Below are positions 34,371 through 46,500 of a stretch of DNA of 64,000 nucleotides, piece by piece. Position 1 is the stretch's first letter. Every line of letters begins with the position of its first letter. A program made the translations under genes and the position numbers. The notes under the pieces were generated by a model. It worked only from the letters and a program-made list of their open reading frames with translations, was not told where the DNA came from and ran no database searches. Origin of the DNA: Ganoderma boninense (Eukaryota > Basidiomycota > Agaricomycetes > Polyporales > Polyporaceae); the NCBI GenBank assembly GCA_002900995.3, contig PJEW03000014.1, positions 496,385-560,384 of the forward strand. The letters run 5' to 3'.

Positions 34371-35015
34371 ATGTCGACAACTCAGCGACCATTGCAGCCT
34401 CTTGTAGCGACACTGCGGGACGCGCGCGACGAATGCGATGAACTATACGATACGGTCGCATCTGCTGTCGCCTACCAGATCGCGTCGGATGTAGCCAGCT
34501 TCGCCATGGTCGTTGGGGCGATGTCCGAGACCCGAGAGGAACTGAACCGGCTGCTCGACGAGGTTATTCGCGGAATCGTACGTGGTAGTCGCTCGTCGGA
34601 GGGGGCCGTGCTAATGAGGGGATTGCAGGAACAATATGACCTTGTGACCGAAGACACGGTCCAAACCGAAGGGTGGATTCGCGACCTCCGCGCAAGTATT
34701 GGACGATGTCCCGAGGACTACGCGATGCTGCCGTATTTCGCTCATCAGACTGGGAGCCTTATCGCTCACTTGACCGAGCGTCAATCCCGGGTGGACATGA
34801 GGACGCTGGCGCGGTCGCGCAAAAAGGCGTTGCGTTCAGCTCGCCTTGTACAGCAGCTCGCGAACGCGTCTCTGGACCTGGGCGAACGGGTGAGGCGCAA
34901 CCTCGAGTACTTGTGCAGCCCCACGGCGGCCGATGCAGCCGTGCACGCGCAGTGGGAAGCCTTGCCCGAGCTCGTCGATCAGAGCGAACCAATAAACTTC
35001 GAAACCGAGTTCTAG
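34371..35015 (+). CDS. Antisense cassette gene 2: helical hypothetical protein (214 aa)
   Basis: Intact single-exon frame; the ATG at 34371 follows a pyrimidine-rich leader (CTCCCCCTTCCCTGCC). The product begins MSTTQRPLQPLVATLRDARD and is predicted helical throughout, with charged amphipathic stretches (SETREELNRLLDEVIRGIV, LVQQLANASLDLGERVRRNLE). It resembles gene 1 in composition and could be a diverged relative, but I cannot show homology by eye. No domain, signal peptide or membrane segment is recognised. It lies on the strand opposite to the retroelement genes, between genes 1 and 3. Confidence 0.6.
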   Translation: MSTTQRPLQPLVATLRDARDECDELYDTVASAVAYQIASDVASFAMVVGAMSETREELNRLLDEVIRGIVRGSRSSEGAVLMRGLQEQYDLVTEDTVQTEGWIRDLRASIGRCPEDYAMLPYFAHQTGSLIAHLTERQSRVDMRTLARSRKKALRSARLVQQLANASLDLGERVRRNLEYLCSPTAADAAVHAQWEALPELVDQSEPINFETEF

Positions 35016-35472
35016 GCGACGGGCGAAAGAAGGCGAAAGCGAAGCGTCGCGAGCGAAAGCGAAGTAATGTACGATAGTCGCTTGTATCGAGTCGTCGAAT
35101 AATCGCGATTAGATTGCCGGTACGTCTTCTTGGCACTGCTTGATGACTTGGGCCGCCTCAGGATGTTCCGCCTCAGAGACCGCGCGACACATCCTGTTCG
35201 AGAAGCACCACTTCTTTGGGACCGAGGGCATGGAAGCATTCGACGGGCGGGGCGCCCAAGACGGCGCGCGTCGGTGAAGTCTGGTAGAACCCTCGGCGAC
35301 GAGGGCTTGGTAAACGTCGAGCGGGTGCAGAAGGGTAACGATGCCGCCGTTTGCTAGGCATAAAGGACAGCCTCGACGTCGGTGGTGTTCCTCCTCCCCC
35401 CAGCTTTGTGCCGCCTCTCACTCCTCACCTGCACTTGCTTTGCTCACAAACCGCCCTACCACCACCATTTCC
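35016..35472. other. Spacer between cassette genes 2 and 3
   Basis: No gene supported. The last 60 bases are pyrimidine-rich and lead to the ATG of gene 3, consistent with a fungal promoter/leader. Confidence 0.4.
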
Positions 35473-36790
35473 ATGTCCCCCACCACTCCTCGCAAGGACA
35501 CGGGCCCGGCCGACAAGCTCGACGGCCTCACGGAAGCGCGCGCCTTCGTCGCGCAGTTGCGACAGATGGAGCCGACGGTCGAGGAGGACGACAAGGCCCA
35601 CATCGTGTGGGTCGAGGACATGGCGATCGCTCTGGTGCGTCGCTCGTCGCTTTTCGCTCGTATCACTGACACGACTGTTTTTCCAGGGGAGCGCTTCGGA
35701 AGCGGGCGAAGAGCCCGAAGAAATCGAGCGGCTCGCTGACCAGGTGTTCACCGAACACCAAACCCAACTCTCGTCGCTCTTCGACGACTGGCCCGACTGG
35801 GCGAGCCCCGACATCACCGGCGCGTACGAGCGCGCGAAGGAGGCAGCCCAAGCTGCCAAGGCCGCCGCAGCCGCCGAACGCGATCGCAAGACCGCCAAAA
35901 GCAACGCGTGACTCGCGGCTTTCCTCGCGGAGAAGAAGCGGGCGCTCGAGGAGAAGAGGCAGGCATGCGCGACCGCTGCCTCGACTACCCCTGGGGCGAC
36001 GGGACTCGCCCCTTCTGCTCCTATCCTCCCTCCCCAACCACCGGTCGCGTCGACCTCCACGATGCGAGGCATGGGCGACGGCGGCGCGAAGCGCAAGCGC
36101 GACTCGTCGGCTGTCGCTGGCGAACCCGAGGCGAAGAAGACTCGCGCGAAGGCGGCGCGAAAGGACCCCGGGCCTGTACTGGCCCACGTCATCGATCCGG
36201 AGCGCATGGTTCGTCTTTTCGTTTTCGCGCGGTTTTCGCTAACTTGATAGTTTTTTGCTGCTTTCGATAGTGCGACAACTGTGCGAACAAGCGCGCCGTC
36301 TGCGAGCCGCTCCGCGACCACTCCCGCTGCAAGAGATGCTGGAACGACCAAAAGGGGTGCAAGCACGGGTCAATGTCGTACGGCGAGTGGTTCCGGACGC
36401 TTCGCTCGGACCCAAGCGAACTAGGTGGGTCTCGCTCAACCTTCCATGCGCTAGGCTGACTCACAGATCGGGCGACAGCGACTCCTGCCCTGCCGATCGG
36501 CTCTTCGCCCGCGACTCCCGTCGCTTCTTCGAGTCGCGCGCCGACTCTCCCGGCTCTTCCCCAGACCCCCACTCCTGCGGCACCTCGTCGTCCTCGCACG
36601 CCGGCTTCCCTCCTTCCTGCACCGGTGCTGTTCAACTTCGAGCCAATGCCGTCACCTCCTCCTCCTCAGGCACCCGCTGCTCCGGCGACGACTCCCGTGA
36701 CCGCCCCTTCCCCTTCGACTCCCATCAGGCCGCAGCCGCAGGCGACGGGCGAAGCGACGCGCGCGACTGATCGCTTGGAGTCCGTGGCGG

Positions 36791-36797
36791 TTGCCAC
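36791..36797. repeat. Target-site duplication of foldback element (left)
   Basis: TTGCCAC, repeated at 39556-39562. Confidence 0.85.
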
Positions 36798-39555
36798 CAC
36801 ATGTGGTTTCCACTATTGTAGTACAACAAACCATTATAGTGGTGCATTCGATATGCTTATGCTGGCCGAATTGTACGTTGTTAGATTGGTGGGCCATTGT
36901 AGTGGCAATACAACAGGCCCACTTGTTGTAGCATCTAAAGGCACTGATAACTGATTAGGGAGGCAATCTAATCCTAGATAAGAACGACTTTTTGATCTCC
37001 TGGCTTATCAGTAATCTTGCCTACTGATCTAATCTGCAATCCGCTTTAGGGCGCTTTTTTGATCTTTTGGCTAATCAAGCTGTGCTGGGTTGATCTAATC
37101 TAATGCACCTTTGATTAGGTCGATCTAATGGGCGCTTTTGGGCGCTTTTTTGATGATCTGGCTTCCTCAAATGGCAGTTGGTGGCTGGGGGCAGGTGGGG
37201 CACCAGGATGGGGTACCTCCTAGGTCCATTGTGGGCCCAATACTATAGCTATTGACTTGATTCTTTTTGCAGCATGTACATATAGATAGGGAGCATCCAG
37301 TCGACCAAACAGCGAAGCAATACACCTACTACAGCTGTTTATATAGCCCATACAGTGGTGGGGAGGAGAAGGTGCTGTATCTTGGGCATTTCTTGGGCAA
37401 TCCCCTTCGTTGTTTTTGCATATAGTAGGCATTAGTAGTGGTATATTGGGTACATGGTTTGTGTTTTGGGCAGCAGTGCCTAGTACTATTTATGGGGAGC
37501 CTGCACTATTCAGCCCCTAGGCACTTGCAGGCCAATATCTTGGGGCCAGTGGTGCTATGACCAAGCCTTAGTACCGTTGGAAAGGCATGATTTAGGGCTT
37601 TCTAATGGTATATCCATATACCCCAATCCATGCACTTTCACTTACCCCTCCTCCCCCTCCCCCCACATTGATCCCCTTATACCACAGCCCCCATGGTCGG
37701 ATTGCCTTGAACTTTATACACATGTTATGCTATATGCCTGGCATATATGTACCAACTTGCAGCCTGTGAACAGCTGTACTCCTTCCGATATTCTATTTCT
37801 GCCATAGCACAATACTTGTATACTGTTTTCTCTATAGCTCTCTACCACCTTCACCAAACGCCAGGATCTCTTTTGTTATATGTTTGTGTACTATGCCACT
37901 ATCCAGATCGCCCATTGCATTCCTTATCAGAGCATGGGATCCCTTATGCTACTCTTATCAGTGTTTGCACACTAATACCCCTACTGTATTGGATCAGGGA
38001 AATACCATACAGATCAGATACCACCATTGGATAGAGGTACATTACCGCTTTCCAACACATTTTAGATCATGAGATTTGGCCAAGAACTGAGGGAGATATG
38101 GGGGGAAGAGGGCTGGATGCACCATTTGGGATGCATTGGATAGGAGGTTTCCTTCGGAAATTGGTGCATAGCTCTGTTCCACCCAGTCTCAAGTACTCTC
38201 CAACCACTCTTCCCCCCATATCTCCCTCAGTTCTTGGCCAAATCTCATGATCTAAAATGTGTTGGAAAGCGGTAATGTACCTCTATCCAATGGTGGTATC
38301 TGATCTGTATGGTATTTCCCTGATCCAATACAGTAGGGGTATTAGTGTGCAAACACTGATAAGAGTAGCATAAGGGATCCCATGCTCTGATAAGGAATGC
38401 AAATGGCGATCTGGAATAGTGGTACAGTACACAAAACATAGAACAAAAGAGATCCTAGCATTTGGTGAAGGTGGTAGGAAGATATGGACGCGAAACCGCA
38501 GTATGCAATGTATTGTGCTATGGCAGAAATAGGATATCGAGTTCAGTGGGAGTAGGGTCAGCGATTCACAGGCTGCAAGTTGGTACTATATGCCAGGCAT
38601 ATAGCATAACATGTGTATAAAGTTTCAAGGCAATCCGACCATGGGGGGCTGTGGTATAGGGGATCAATGTGGGGGGAGGGCGGGAGGAGGGGGTAAGTGA
38701 TAAGTGCATGGATTGGGGTATATGGTATACGCCATTTAGAAAGCCCTAAATCATGCCTTCCAACGGTACTAAGGGCTTGGTCATAGCACCATTGCGAGAC
38801 GGCCCCAAAGATGGCTTGGCCTGCAAAGTGCCTAGGGGCTGAATAGTGTGCAGGCTCCCCATAAATAGTACTAGGCACTGCTGCGCCAAAAACAAACCAT
38901 GTACCCAATATACCACTACTAATGCCTACTATATGCAAAACAACGAAGGGGATTGCCCAAGAGAAATGCCCAAGATACAGCACCTTCTCCTCCCCACCAC
39001 TGTATGGGCTATATAAACAGCTGTAGTAGGTGTATTGCTTCGCTGTTTGGTCGACTGGATGCTCCCTATCTATATGTACATGCGCAAAAAGAATCAAGTC
39101 AATAGCTATAGTATTGGGCCACAATGGACCTAGGAGGTACCCCATCCTGGTGCCCCACCTGCCCCCAGCCACCAACTGCATTTGAGGAAGCCAGATCATC
39201 AAAAAAAGCGCCCAAAAGCGCCCATTAGATCGACCTAATCAAAGGTGCATTAGATTAGATCAACCCAGCACAGCTTGATTAGCCAAAAGATCAAAAAAGC
39301 GCCCTAAAGCGGATTGCAGATTAGATCAGTAGGCAAGATTACTGATAAGCCAGGAGATCAAAAAGTCGTTCTTATCTAGGATTAGATTGCCTCCCTAATC
39401 AGTTATCAGTGCCTTTAGATGCTACAACAAGTGGGCCTGTTGTATTGCCACTACAATGGCCCACCAATCTAACAACGTACAATTCGGCCAGCATAAGCAT
39501 ATCGAATGCACCACTATAATGGTTTGTTGTACTACAATAGTGGAAACCACATGTG
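36798..39555. mobile_element. Foldback element, 2758 bp, almost entirely inverted repeat
   Basis: Left arm 36798-38110 and right arm 38207-39555 are near-perfect reverse complements, leaving only about 96 bp in the middle. Ends are CACATGTGG and CCACATGTG, flanked by the 7-bp duplication TTGCCAC. No coding capacity is recognised in either arm. The structure is that of foldback-type non-autonomous DNA transposons. The arms differ by scattered substitutions and a few indels, which argues against a simple sequencing hairpin. It interrupts exon 4 of the Zn(II)2Cys6 gene. Confidence 0.85.
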
Positions 39556-39562
39556 TTGCCAC
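39556..39562. repeat. Target-site duplication of foldback element (right)
   Basis: TTGCCAC, matching 36791-36797. Confidence 0.85.
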
Positions 39563-39841
39563 GATTGGGGCGTACGTGCAGTCGGGGCCGGCCAACTTCG
39601 GTCACGCCGTGCACGAGTTCAGCACGGACGCGCTGCGGCAGGAAGGCATTCCGGGCGACGGGCGATGACAAGTTCGTGCAGTCCGGAACGAGTTCCTTGC
39701 TTTCGATTATCTTGTATGCTTTTGCTTTCTTGGGCCTTCTTGAATGTAAAAAAAAGGCCGTGTTTTCTTGACAATTGAAGCGTGATAGTGACCGGAAGCA
39801 AAAATGTATAAGGAGAAAAGTAAAGAGACAAGTCTATAGGA

Positions 39842-39860
39842 CTCCCCTCCCCCCCACTGA
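39842..39860 (-). promoter_or_regulatory. Second polypurine tract of C, after pol
   Basis: On the minus strand, TCAGTGGGGGGGAGGGGAGT preceded by GAGGACGGTCACTT. The tract next to the LTR has the closely similar context GAGGACAGTTCAGATT. The antisense cassette lies between the two. Confidence 0.6.
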
Positions 39861-39934
39861 GAAAGTGACCGTCCTCGGTCGCTGTCATAGCGAGTTGAAG
39901 AGGAAGCTGGTGGCAGGACTAGAAGTCCCGCCTT

Positions 39935-42900
39935 TTAGTGGTTGCCCTCGGCGTCTTCGACGTCGGCGATCCCATCACCTTTGTCGGTGGAAGCCTCACG
40001 CTTCCGAATGCGCTGTGTGTCCACGTCCAATACGTCGGGGCGAAAAGCGATGGGGTCGCGACGTGCAAAATACGGCAATACGCGAAACTCAGCGACAGGA
40101 CGATCGAATACCGCGCCGTCTAGTTCGGAGAGGATATATGCACCGCCTCGGTTGCGCGAAACTACGAGGTAAGGGCCCAGGTATCGCGCGTGCATTTTCC
40201 GGTTGAGCGACTTCTCGATCGCCGTGTTGCGAATAAGGACGAGCGATCCGGATTGTGCGTTGACGTCGCGCGTCGTGGAGCGGTTACGTGCTTTGAAGTC
40301 CTCTGCGTCTTGTAGTCGTTGCGCGAAAACAGCCGAGCGAAGACGTTCGACGTCGTCGGCTCGTTTTTGTAGAGCGATAGCGCGACGCGCGCGATCAGCT
40401 CCTCGGTGGTAAGGATTCCTTCAGGCGGACCGACGAGATACGTCGCCTCCTTGAAATCCAAGGGTAATATCGGGTGACTACCGGTAACGGCGAAGAAGGG
40501 CGAACATCCCAGGCGACGGTGAACCGAGGTGCGATCGGCCCATAGCACAGTGTGGACGCTAAGTTGCCAGTGAGAGCCGTCGCCTTCAGTTGCTTTGAAC
40601 AAGGCGTCGCGAACGTTAAAGTGAGGTCGCTCGACTATCCCGTTCGCCTGCGAATTATACCCAGATATACGAATGTGGTGAAGGTGGTACTTGTCAGCGA
40701 GATATGTGCATGCTGCGATCCAGGGTGTACCGTTGTCGGTAACGATTTCGGAGAGTGCGTTCCAACGGCATATAATATCTTGGAAGAGCCATTCACCGAG
40801 CGTTCGAGCTGTTTCGGTAAGCAGCGCGCGACCCTCGGCCCAGGACGTAGTAGCGCATCGCGCGTGAGCGAAATACTTGTAGCGACCGGGCATGTGCATG
40901 GAATCGGCGTGTATACGGACCATTGGCGCGGTCAGTTCGGGGATTATTGGCGGGATATGAACGCGGACTACTTGGCGAATCTGGCACATATGGCAAGTGC
41001 GAACATACCAGTCGATATCGCGGCCCATTTGCGGCCACCAGAATCGATCACATACGAACGCGCGAGTCGCAAAGAGGCCCCGGTGACCGACGCGGTCATA
41101 CATTTCGACTAGTATTGAGGGGCGACGATCTTCAGGGACCACTAGGTGATGCGAACCGCCTGGACTACGCCGCCATAGCTTTCCATTAACGTCCAGCATA
41201 AAAAGCGTCGCGTATTTATAGAAAGCGATCCATCGTCGGTCATCGAGATCCGCGGGTCGCTTGGGATCGTCTAGAAATTCGCGAACTCGCTGAAGCTGTG
41301 CTTCGGAGCGACAAGCATGGTTGGTTCGTGGGAAGTCCGAATAAGACGGCGGTTCGATCGTGGGCGGTCGCGCTTGAGGAACGATTCCGAGGGCGAACAT
41401 ATCGACGGTTTCGCTCGCGTGAGGTAATGAAGCCGAGGGTAATTGCGGGGTCGGATTGATGATATGAACGAAGGAATACAAGTTCTCTAACCAATCGTCG
41501 AACTCGTCGGTCAGCAGCTCCGGCTTGTCGTCCGGTTGGGGCGGGCGACGTGATAGACCATCGGGCGCGTGCTTCTTGCCGGGTACGTGAACGAGCTCGA
41601 AATGGAAGGTAAGGATTCCCATTATCCAGCGATTTATGGAAGCGGATGGTTGAAGATCGGGGTTCGCGAGCATGCCCTTGATGTAACCGGCGTCGGTCTC
41701 GACGATGAGATTACGCACTCCTAATAGGCGAAGCTTGAGGGCCGAAAGGGCGTGAAACAAGCCATACAATTCGAGCTTTGGCTGGGAGAAGCGGCTTTCA
41801 CGCGCGTTCAGGGTGATACTCCCAAAGCGATTGTAGTATCGAATTTTCGCGTTTTCGTCGTCTTGTTGGCACAATAAGTAGCCGACGGCGATGTAGGAAG
41901 TGTCGACTCTGAGAATAATGGGCGCGTCGGACTCATATCGAAGGGGTCGTAGCGCGGGACAGTCGAGTAGGGCGGTTTTAAGGTCTTCGAAGGCGGCGAG
42001 CTGATTCGGCCCGAATTCGAAGGGAACGTCTTTTCGTGTGAGCATAGTGAGCGTGTTTGCGCGTTTCGCGAAATCGCAGACGAAGATTCGCGCAACGCTG
42101 ACAGTGCCAAGAAAAGCGCGAACGTCCGATAAGGTATTCAACGACTTCCAATTCCGAATAGCGTCCACACGTTCGCATTCAGGCAGTCGACCGAGAGGTG
42201 TGCATCGACTTCCAACAAGAACGCGCTCGTCGATACACGGCCAAGCTTTCGGTCCCGAGAAGGTTCCTCCGGCGTGCGCGATGCGGTGGATGACGCAATT
42301 GTCGACCGACAAATGTTCCCATACAAATCTGCGAATACCAGGATTTTCGGGTATGGTCTCGAACGATCCGTCGGGGAGCCGATAGTCGGTGGTCGCCCCT
42401 TTCGTCATTACGTCGTCGACGTATACCGCCGCGTTTGCTGGGATCTCGTCGCGCAATATGAAGGTAACATCGTCGTGGAAGATAGGGACTGAATTCGTCC
42501 AGCCCATTGGAAGTGTGGTCAGGCGATGCACGCCGAAAGGGGTTTGAAACGTAGTAAGGTCGCGCGATGACTCAGCGATTTCGCGCTCGTCGTACCCGAC
42601 GAAGAGGTCGAAAGAGCCGATGCACGGTCGCGCGGCGAATTGTTCGACGATGTATTCCGGGATTGGTGGTACGCCTGAATGCTGTATGGTGACCGCGTTG
42701 AGCGGTTCAAGACTGTGTACTAGGCGAACACGTCCATCCTTTTTCGCCACCGCGAACCAGCGAGCGCGATAACACGAATTCGACGGTTCGTATACGCCAC
42801 TCGCGATCTTCTTGCGGATTTGATCACAGATCTCGTCATAGAGACCCGGCGGAATGGGGATGTTGCGCAATACCCAAGGCTTATGGGGAACCGTTGGAAT

Positions 42901-43589
42901 TTCTACAGGTGGGAAGAAGTCGCGGCGAAAGCTGCCTCGCTCGTTGTCGGTCCAGGCGAAAGCGTTTTCTTGATTCTTGATCATGTCGTCCATGAGGTCG
43001 AGCTCGGCGGGCCATAAGAAATGCTCATGCCGCGCGCGAAGCTCTGCTCGTCGCTCGGCGGTGTAACGCGTACCAGGAATGAAATGCGACGGAGGCGAAG
43101 GGTTCAGTGGGGGCATATCTGCGAGCGGATCACCTATTATTTTTCGCTCGATACGAAACTTCTCGGGGAGGTCTGCTAAGAGCGGCCGCGTCTTGAGAGC
43201 TACGGGCTTATACTTTTTCTTAGTCGTGAGGTATTGGTCGACTAACTCAGTGCGATTGCCGATATCAGCGGACGCGGACGGGGGCGAAGGCGAAACGGAA
43301 GCGAAATGTTTTTCGGGTTTTGTATATGTTGAGGAAGGCGAAGACGAAGAAGCTGGCGATTCGATAGTCGAAAAGAAGACGTCGAGCGAATGTGATTTTA
43401 TAAACTTTTCTTGAGTCGGTCGATCTAGGGAGAACCCATCGCATGATAATAAATACGCTTCGGCAAGCGAGGAGCTGTCTAAGGTGGGGAGCTTGGAGTA
43501 GGTGACAGCTGACGCCGAGTCCGCGCGCGCGTCGTATTCGATAACAAACGCGGTCGCGTCCCCATCCTCAAGCAGATCCTCTAGACCCG
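39935..43589 (-). pseudogene. Element C pol: RT-RNase H-integrase
   Basis: Entered from the gag-protease frame by a -1 shift at 43590-43596. The frame is open through a Ser/Pro-rich linker (KKYKPVALKTRPLL), reverse transcriptase (WFAVAKKDGRVRLVHSLEPLN, GSFDLFVGYDERE, FGVHRLTTLPMGWTNS, AVYVDDVMTKG), RNase H (VETDAGYIKGML) and integrase (zinc region ending TCHMCQIRQ; D-D-E in RIHADSMHMPG, VTDNGTPW and ANGIVERPHFN). A one-base change near 40385 shifts the C-terminus into the frame that reads LQKRADDVERLRSAVF, GSLVLIRNTAIEKSLNRKMH and ARYLGPYLVVSRNRGGAYIL, ending at 39935. No chromodomain is seen. This is a Ty3/Gypsy lineage distinct from A, B and D. Confidence 0.88.
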
Positions 43590-43596
43590 AAAACCC
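43590..43596 (-). promoter_or_regulatory. Slippery heptamer GGGTTTT between protease and RT (C)
   Basis: In the gag-protease frame: AAG GGT TTT CGG GTC TAG. G GGT TTT fits X XXY YYZ six bases before the stop. A -1 slip yields GGG TTT TCG GGT and enters the pol frame, which is open to beyond the integrase. Confidence 0.6.
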
Positions 43597-46500
43597 TTGA
43601 TTTGCGCGAGCGTCGGCGCCGAATGTTCGCCTCGGCCATACGTTGGTAGTCGCGTGACAGTGCCCGTGTTAGGACAGGTGAGGGTTATAAACTGCGTGTT
43701 CGGCCCTAAGTTCTCGGTCGTCGCTTTGAAAAGCACTTCGAAAGGTCGCCCGAGTAGAATGTCGTATGAGGCGTTTCAGATTACGAATAGCTGGAGGTAG
43801 CCCACTATCTTGGGCGTAAGCTGCACTGGGACGTCGCGAGCCAGCCCGATCGCGCCGTCGAGCGAACCATTCGCCGAGCGAATGTTCATGCTCACCAGAG
43901 GGTCGACGGCTATCTTGAGGCGGTGACAACATTCTTCGCTTATAGCCGCGATTTGCGAGCCGCCGTCGAGGATACATTCGGCGACGTGCGTGTCGTTTAT
44001 CGCGCACCACAACGAACGAATGCGATGACTATCCATGCCTGCGATTGGGAGCTCGTCGGTCTCAGTCGCAAGTAAGAACTGGTCTTGAGCTGCCTCAGCC
44101 TCCGCCAATAAACACTCCATTTCCCCAAGCGACGCCGCGGTGGCGTCCGCTATTTGCAACACTTCTATCGCCTCTCGCGTCGCGCGATCGTTTTCTTCGT
44201 CCGGAATTGTCTCGACATAGGCTCGCCTAACAGGTGGCCCGTACGTTTCACGGGGCGGGGGCCGAACGTTTAATATGCCCGGTACGCGCTGCGCTTCCGT
44301 CGCGCTCTCCTGAGTGCCCTCGACCGTAGCCATCGCGGCTAACACGGTCGCGACAGGTGTGGGCTTAGGAGGTGCCTGGTGCTCGGCCGGCCGCTGTTCC
44401 GGAGGTCTAACGATCCGGCAACCCGCCGTTGCGTCGTGCATACGTCGTCGCACGCCCGGGGCGACGGCAAGAAGATCTTCTAGGGTAAGTTCGACACACG
44501 GCAGCGATCCCATGGCCGACGTAAAGACGCGTTCTTCAGCGGCGGCGACAGCGATCGGCGCACGAGCAGCAGCGATTGGGTCATTTGCGTTGGGGGCTGG
44601 CACGACCGCGCGATAAGGCGCGAGAGGGCGATTCGCGATGGGGGCGTTGTTAACTGGGCGAGCGTGGGCATACGGATGTACGGGACCAGGATTGGTAGCG
44701 TGCACGACAGGTTTCGCGGGCTGCTGCAGCGCGGTAGAAGGCGACGCCTTTTCGCTCACCGGCTCGGGCGCGCGACCAGGTACCGCATCGGGGCGACGGA
44801 CACGACGCTGAGGGATTTCAACGCCATCGAACTGGTAATTGCACGCGCGATTGATTTGGTTCCCGGTGGTAACGTTATAATGGTCGGCGACGTCGCTGTC
44901 AACCAGGTCGGCTTCTGTGCCTGACCAGTTAGGGACGACTTCTAGAAGCAACTGATCGACGGGGCGTGGGGCTGTCTCGGGGTGTCGGTCGCAGTAAGCG
45001 TTGACTTGTTCGCGGAGCGTCATCCCGTCGACGCCGATCGCGAGCCTCCGGCCATCAAACAAGACGATTTGCCCTCCATCTCGCCTAATCTTGTGGGCGC
45101 GTATATCCTCCATAACCTCGGGACAGATCTTCGTGTCACAGTTCGGCTTACCGCAGTAGAAGCAATGCATCGGCCCACGACGCGCGAAGTCCTGTCCCCC
45201 TCCGTACCCTCTTCCTCCTCCATAAGCGGGACCTCCTCCATATCCGCCTCCTCCCATATGCGGCGGGCGATCGCGCGAAGCATTGAGTTGGCCCGCGACT
45301 TCGGTCGCGAGAAGGTCGGCGAGCGACGATACATCTTCGCGCTTGAACTGGGGCGCCTGTTGTTGAGTCGGCCCCGCCGGAGGGGCGAACGCGGAAGCTG
45401 CGGGACTCATCGCGCGAGCTCCCTGACTAGAGGGCCGAAAAATCGCCTCCGCATCGTCGTTTCGGTGCTGCAAGACATAGATAGTCGCCTCGTGGAACTG
45501 TTCGATGGTGTAGGGGGTGTCCGCCGTGCGGTTCGAGAAGGCAAAGGTAAGCCGGTTCGCGATGAGGTTCGCGAGGTTCGGGTCTAGAACCTCCGCGATG
45601 AATTGGTTCGCCTCTAGATGCGTAATACGGCTCTTCGTTAGGAGACTTCCTAACATCGGGTGAACTTTGACATAGAAGTGCGAGTAGTTGTTGATGTCGG
45701 CGACTGGCTTTTGGACGAGCTGCTCGGCGATCGCGCGACGGACGTCGGTCGTGGTAAATTCGCGCGCTTTGGTAACTCTAGGGTAGAGGGCATAGATCGC
45801 GTCCTGGAATTCGGTGTAGCATTTTGCGGCGTCGGTAAACTCATCGATAAACTTCCATCCTTGCTCGACCGATGGCGGCAGGTAGCGAACGGCCATTTCC
45901 TTCCACGCAGTCCAGTCGGCTGCGTTGGCATTCGGCATGCCATGGCGAATAAAAAGTGCTTCTAGATCATCGAAGTAGCGGTGTAGCGATTGCGGGTCGG
46001 TTTCGTCGAATTTCGGACAAGTCTTTTCGCCCCTAACAGGCATCGCCTGCTTCGCGGCTTGCAAGGCTGGGACGGACATGGCGGCTACGGGCGAAGCGAT
46101 TGGGGGCCGTAAGACGAGTTTGTTCGAGGTCGGTGTAGGAGATGGCGACGAAAGCAACTCGAGGTAGATTTGATACAGCGGCTTGTAGAGCGACGGGATG
46201 TATTCGAGGTCGACTTGGACCGGTGCGGGCGTTATTGGCGAAAGGCGAGATGTGGACGGGTCTGCACTCGTCGTGAGCGATAGGACGGCCAAAAGCGGGT
46301 TCGAAACTGAGACTGGCGGAGCAGCTAGCGAGCCGGGAAGTGCGAGCTCGACTTCGGATTCGGACGAGAGTTCTGAACTGAAAGGGTCGTTATCTGGTGT
46401 CGCCTCCGGAGGAGTCGGCTCGATAGGAAGGTCTTCTTCGGGTACGCCAAGGCTCGGAGTTCGCGAATCCAACGAGAGACCGACAGCTCGTAAAACGAGT

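Larger units (their letters stand above)
35473..39668 (+). pseudogene. Antisense cassette gene 3: Zn(II)2Cys6 cluster protein, interrupted by foldback element
   Basis: Four exons: 35473-35634, 35687-36208, 36271-36424, and 36467-36797 continued at 39563-39668. The introns are 52, 62 and 42 nt with GT..AG ends. Removing the foldback element and one copy of its 7-bp duplication gives a continuous frame of 424 codons. One TGA (35909-35911, probably once CGA) interrupts it. Exon 2 encodes an Ala/Lys/Glu-rich coiled-coil-like region. Exon 3 encodes CDNC-x6-C-x8-CKRC-x6-C, exactly the spacing of fungal Zn(II)2Cys6 binuclear clusters (C-x2-C-x6-C-x5-12-C-x2-C-x6-8-C), but in mid-protein. The C-terminal part is Pro/Thr-rich, ending HEFSTDALRQEGIPGDGR. 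A DNA-binding or regulatory role is an inference from the cluster alone. Confidence 0.65.

Noticed and set aside
36798..39555. Foldback palindrome as a sequencing or assembly artefact
   Set aside because: The arms differ by substitutions and indels, and a 7-bp target duplication restores the interrupted frame; an artefact would give identical arms and no duplication. Still worth confirming with long reads.
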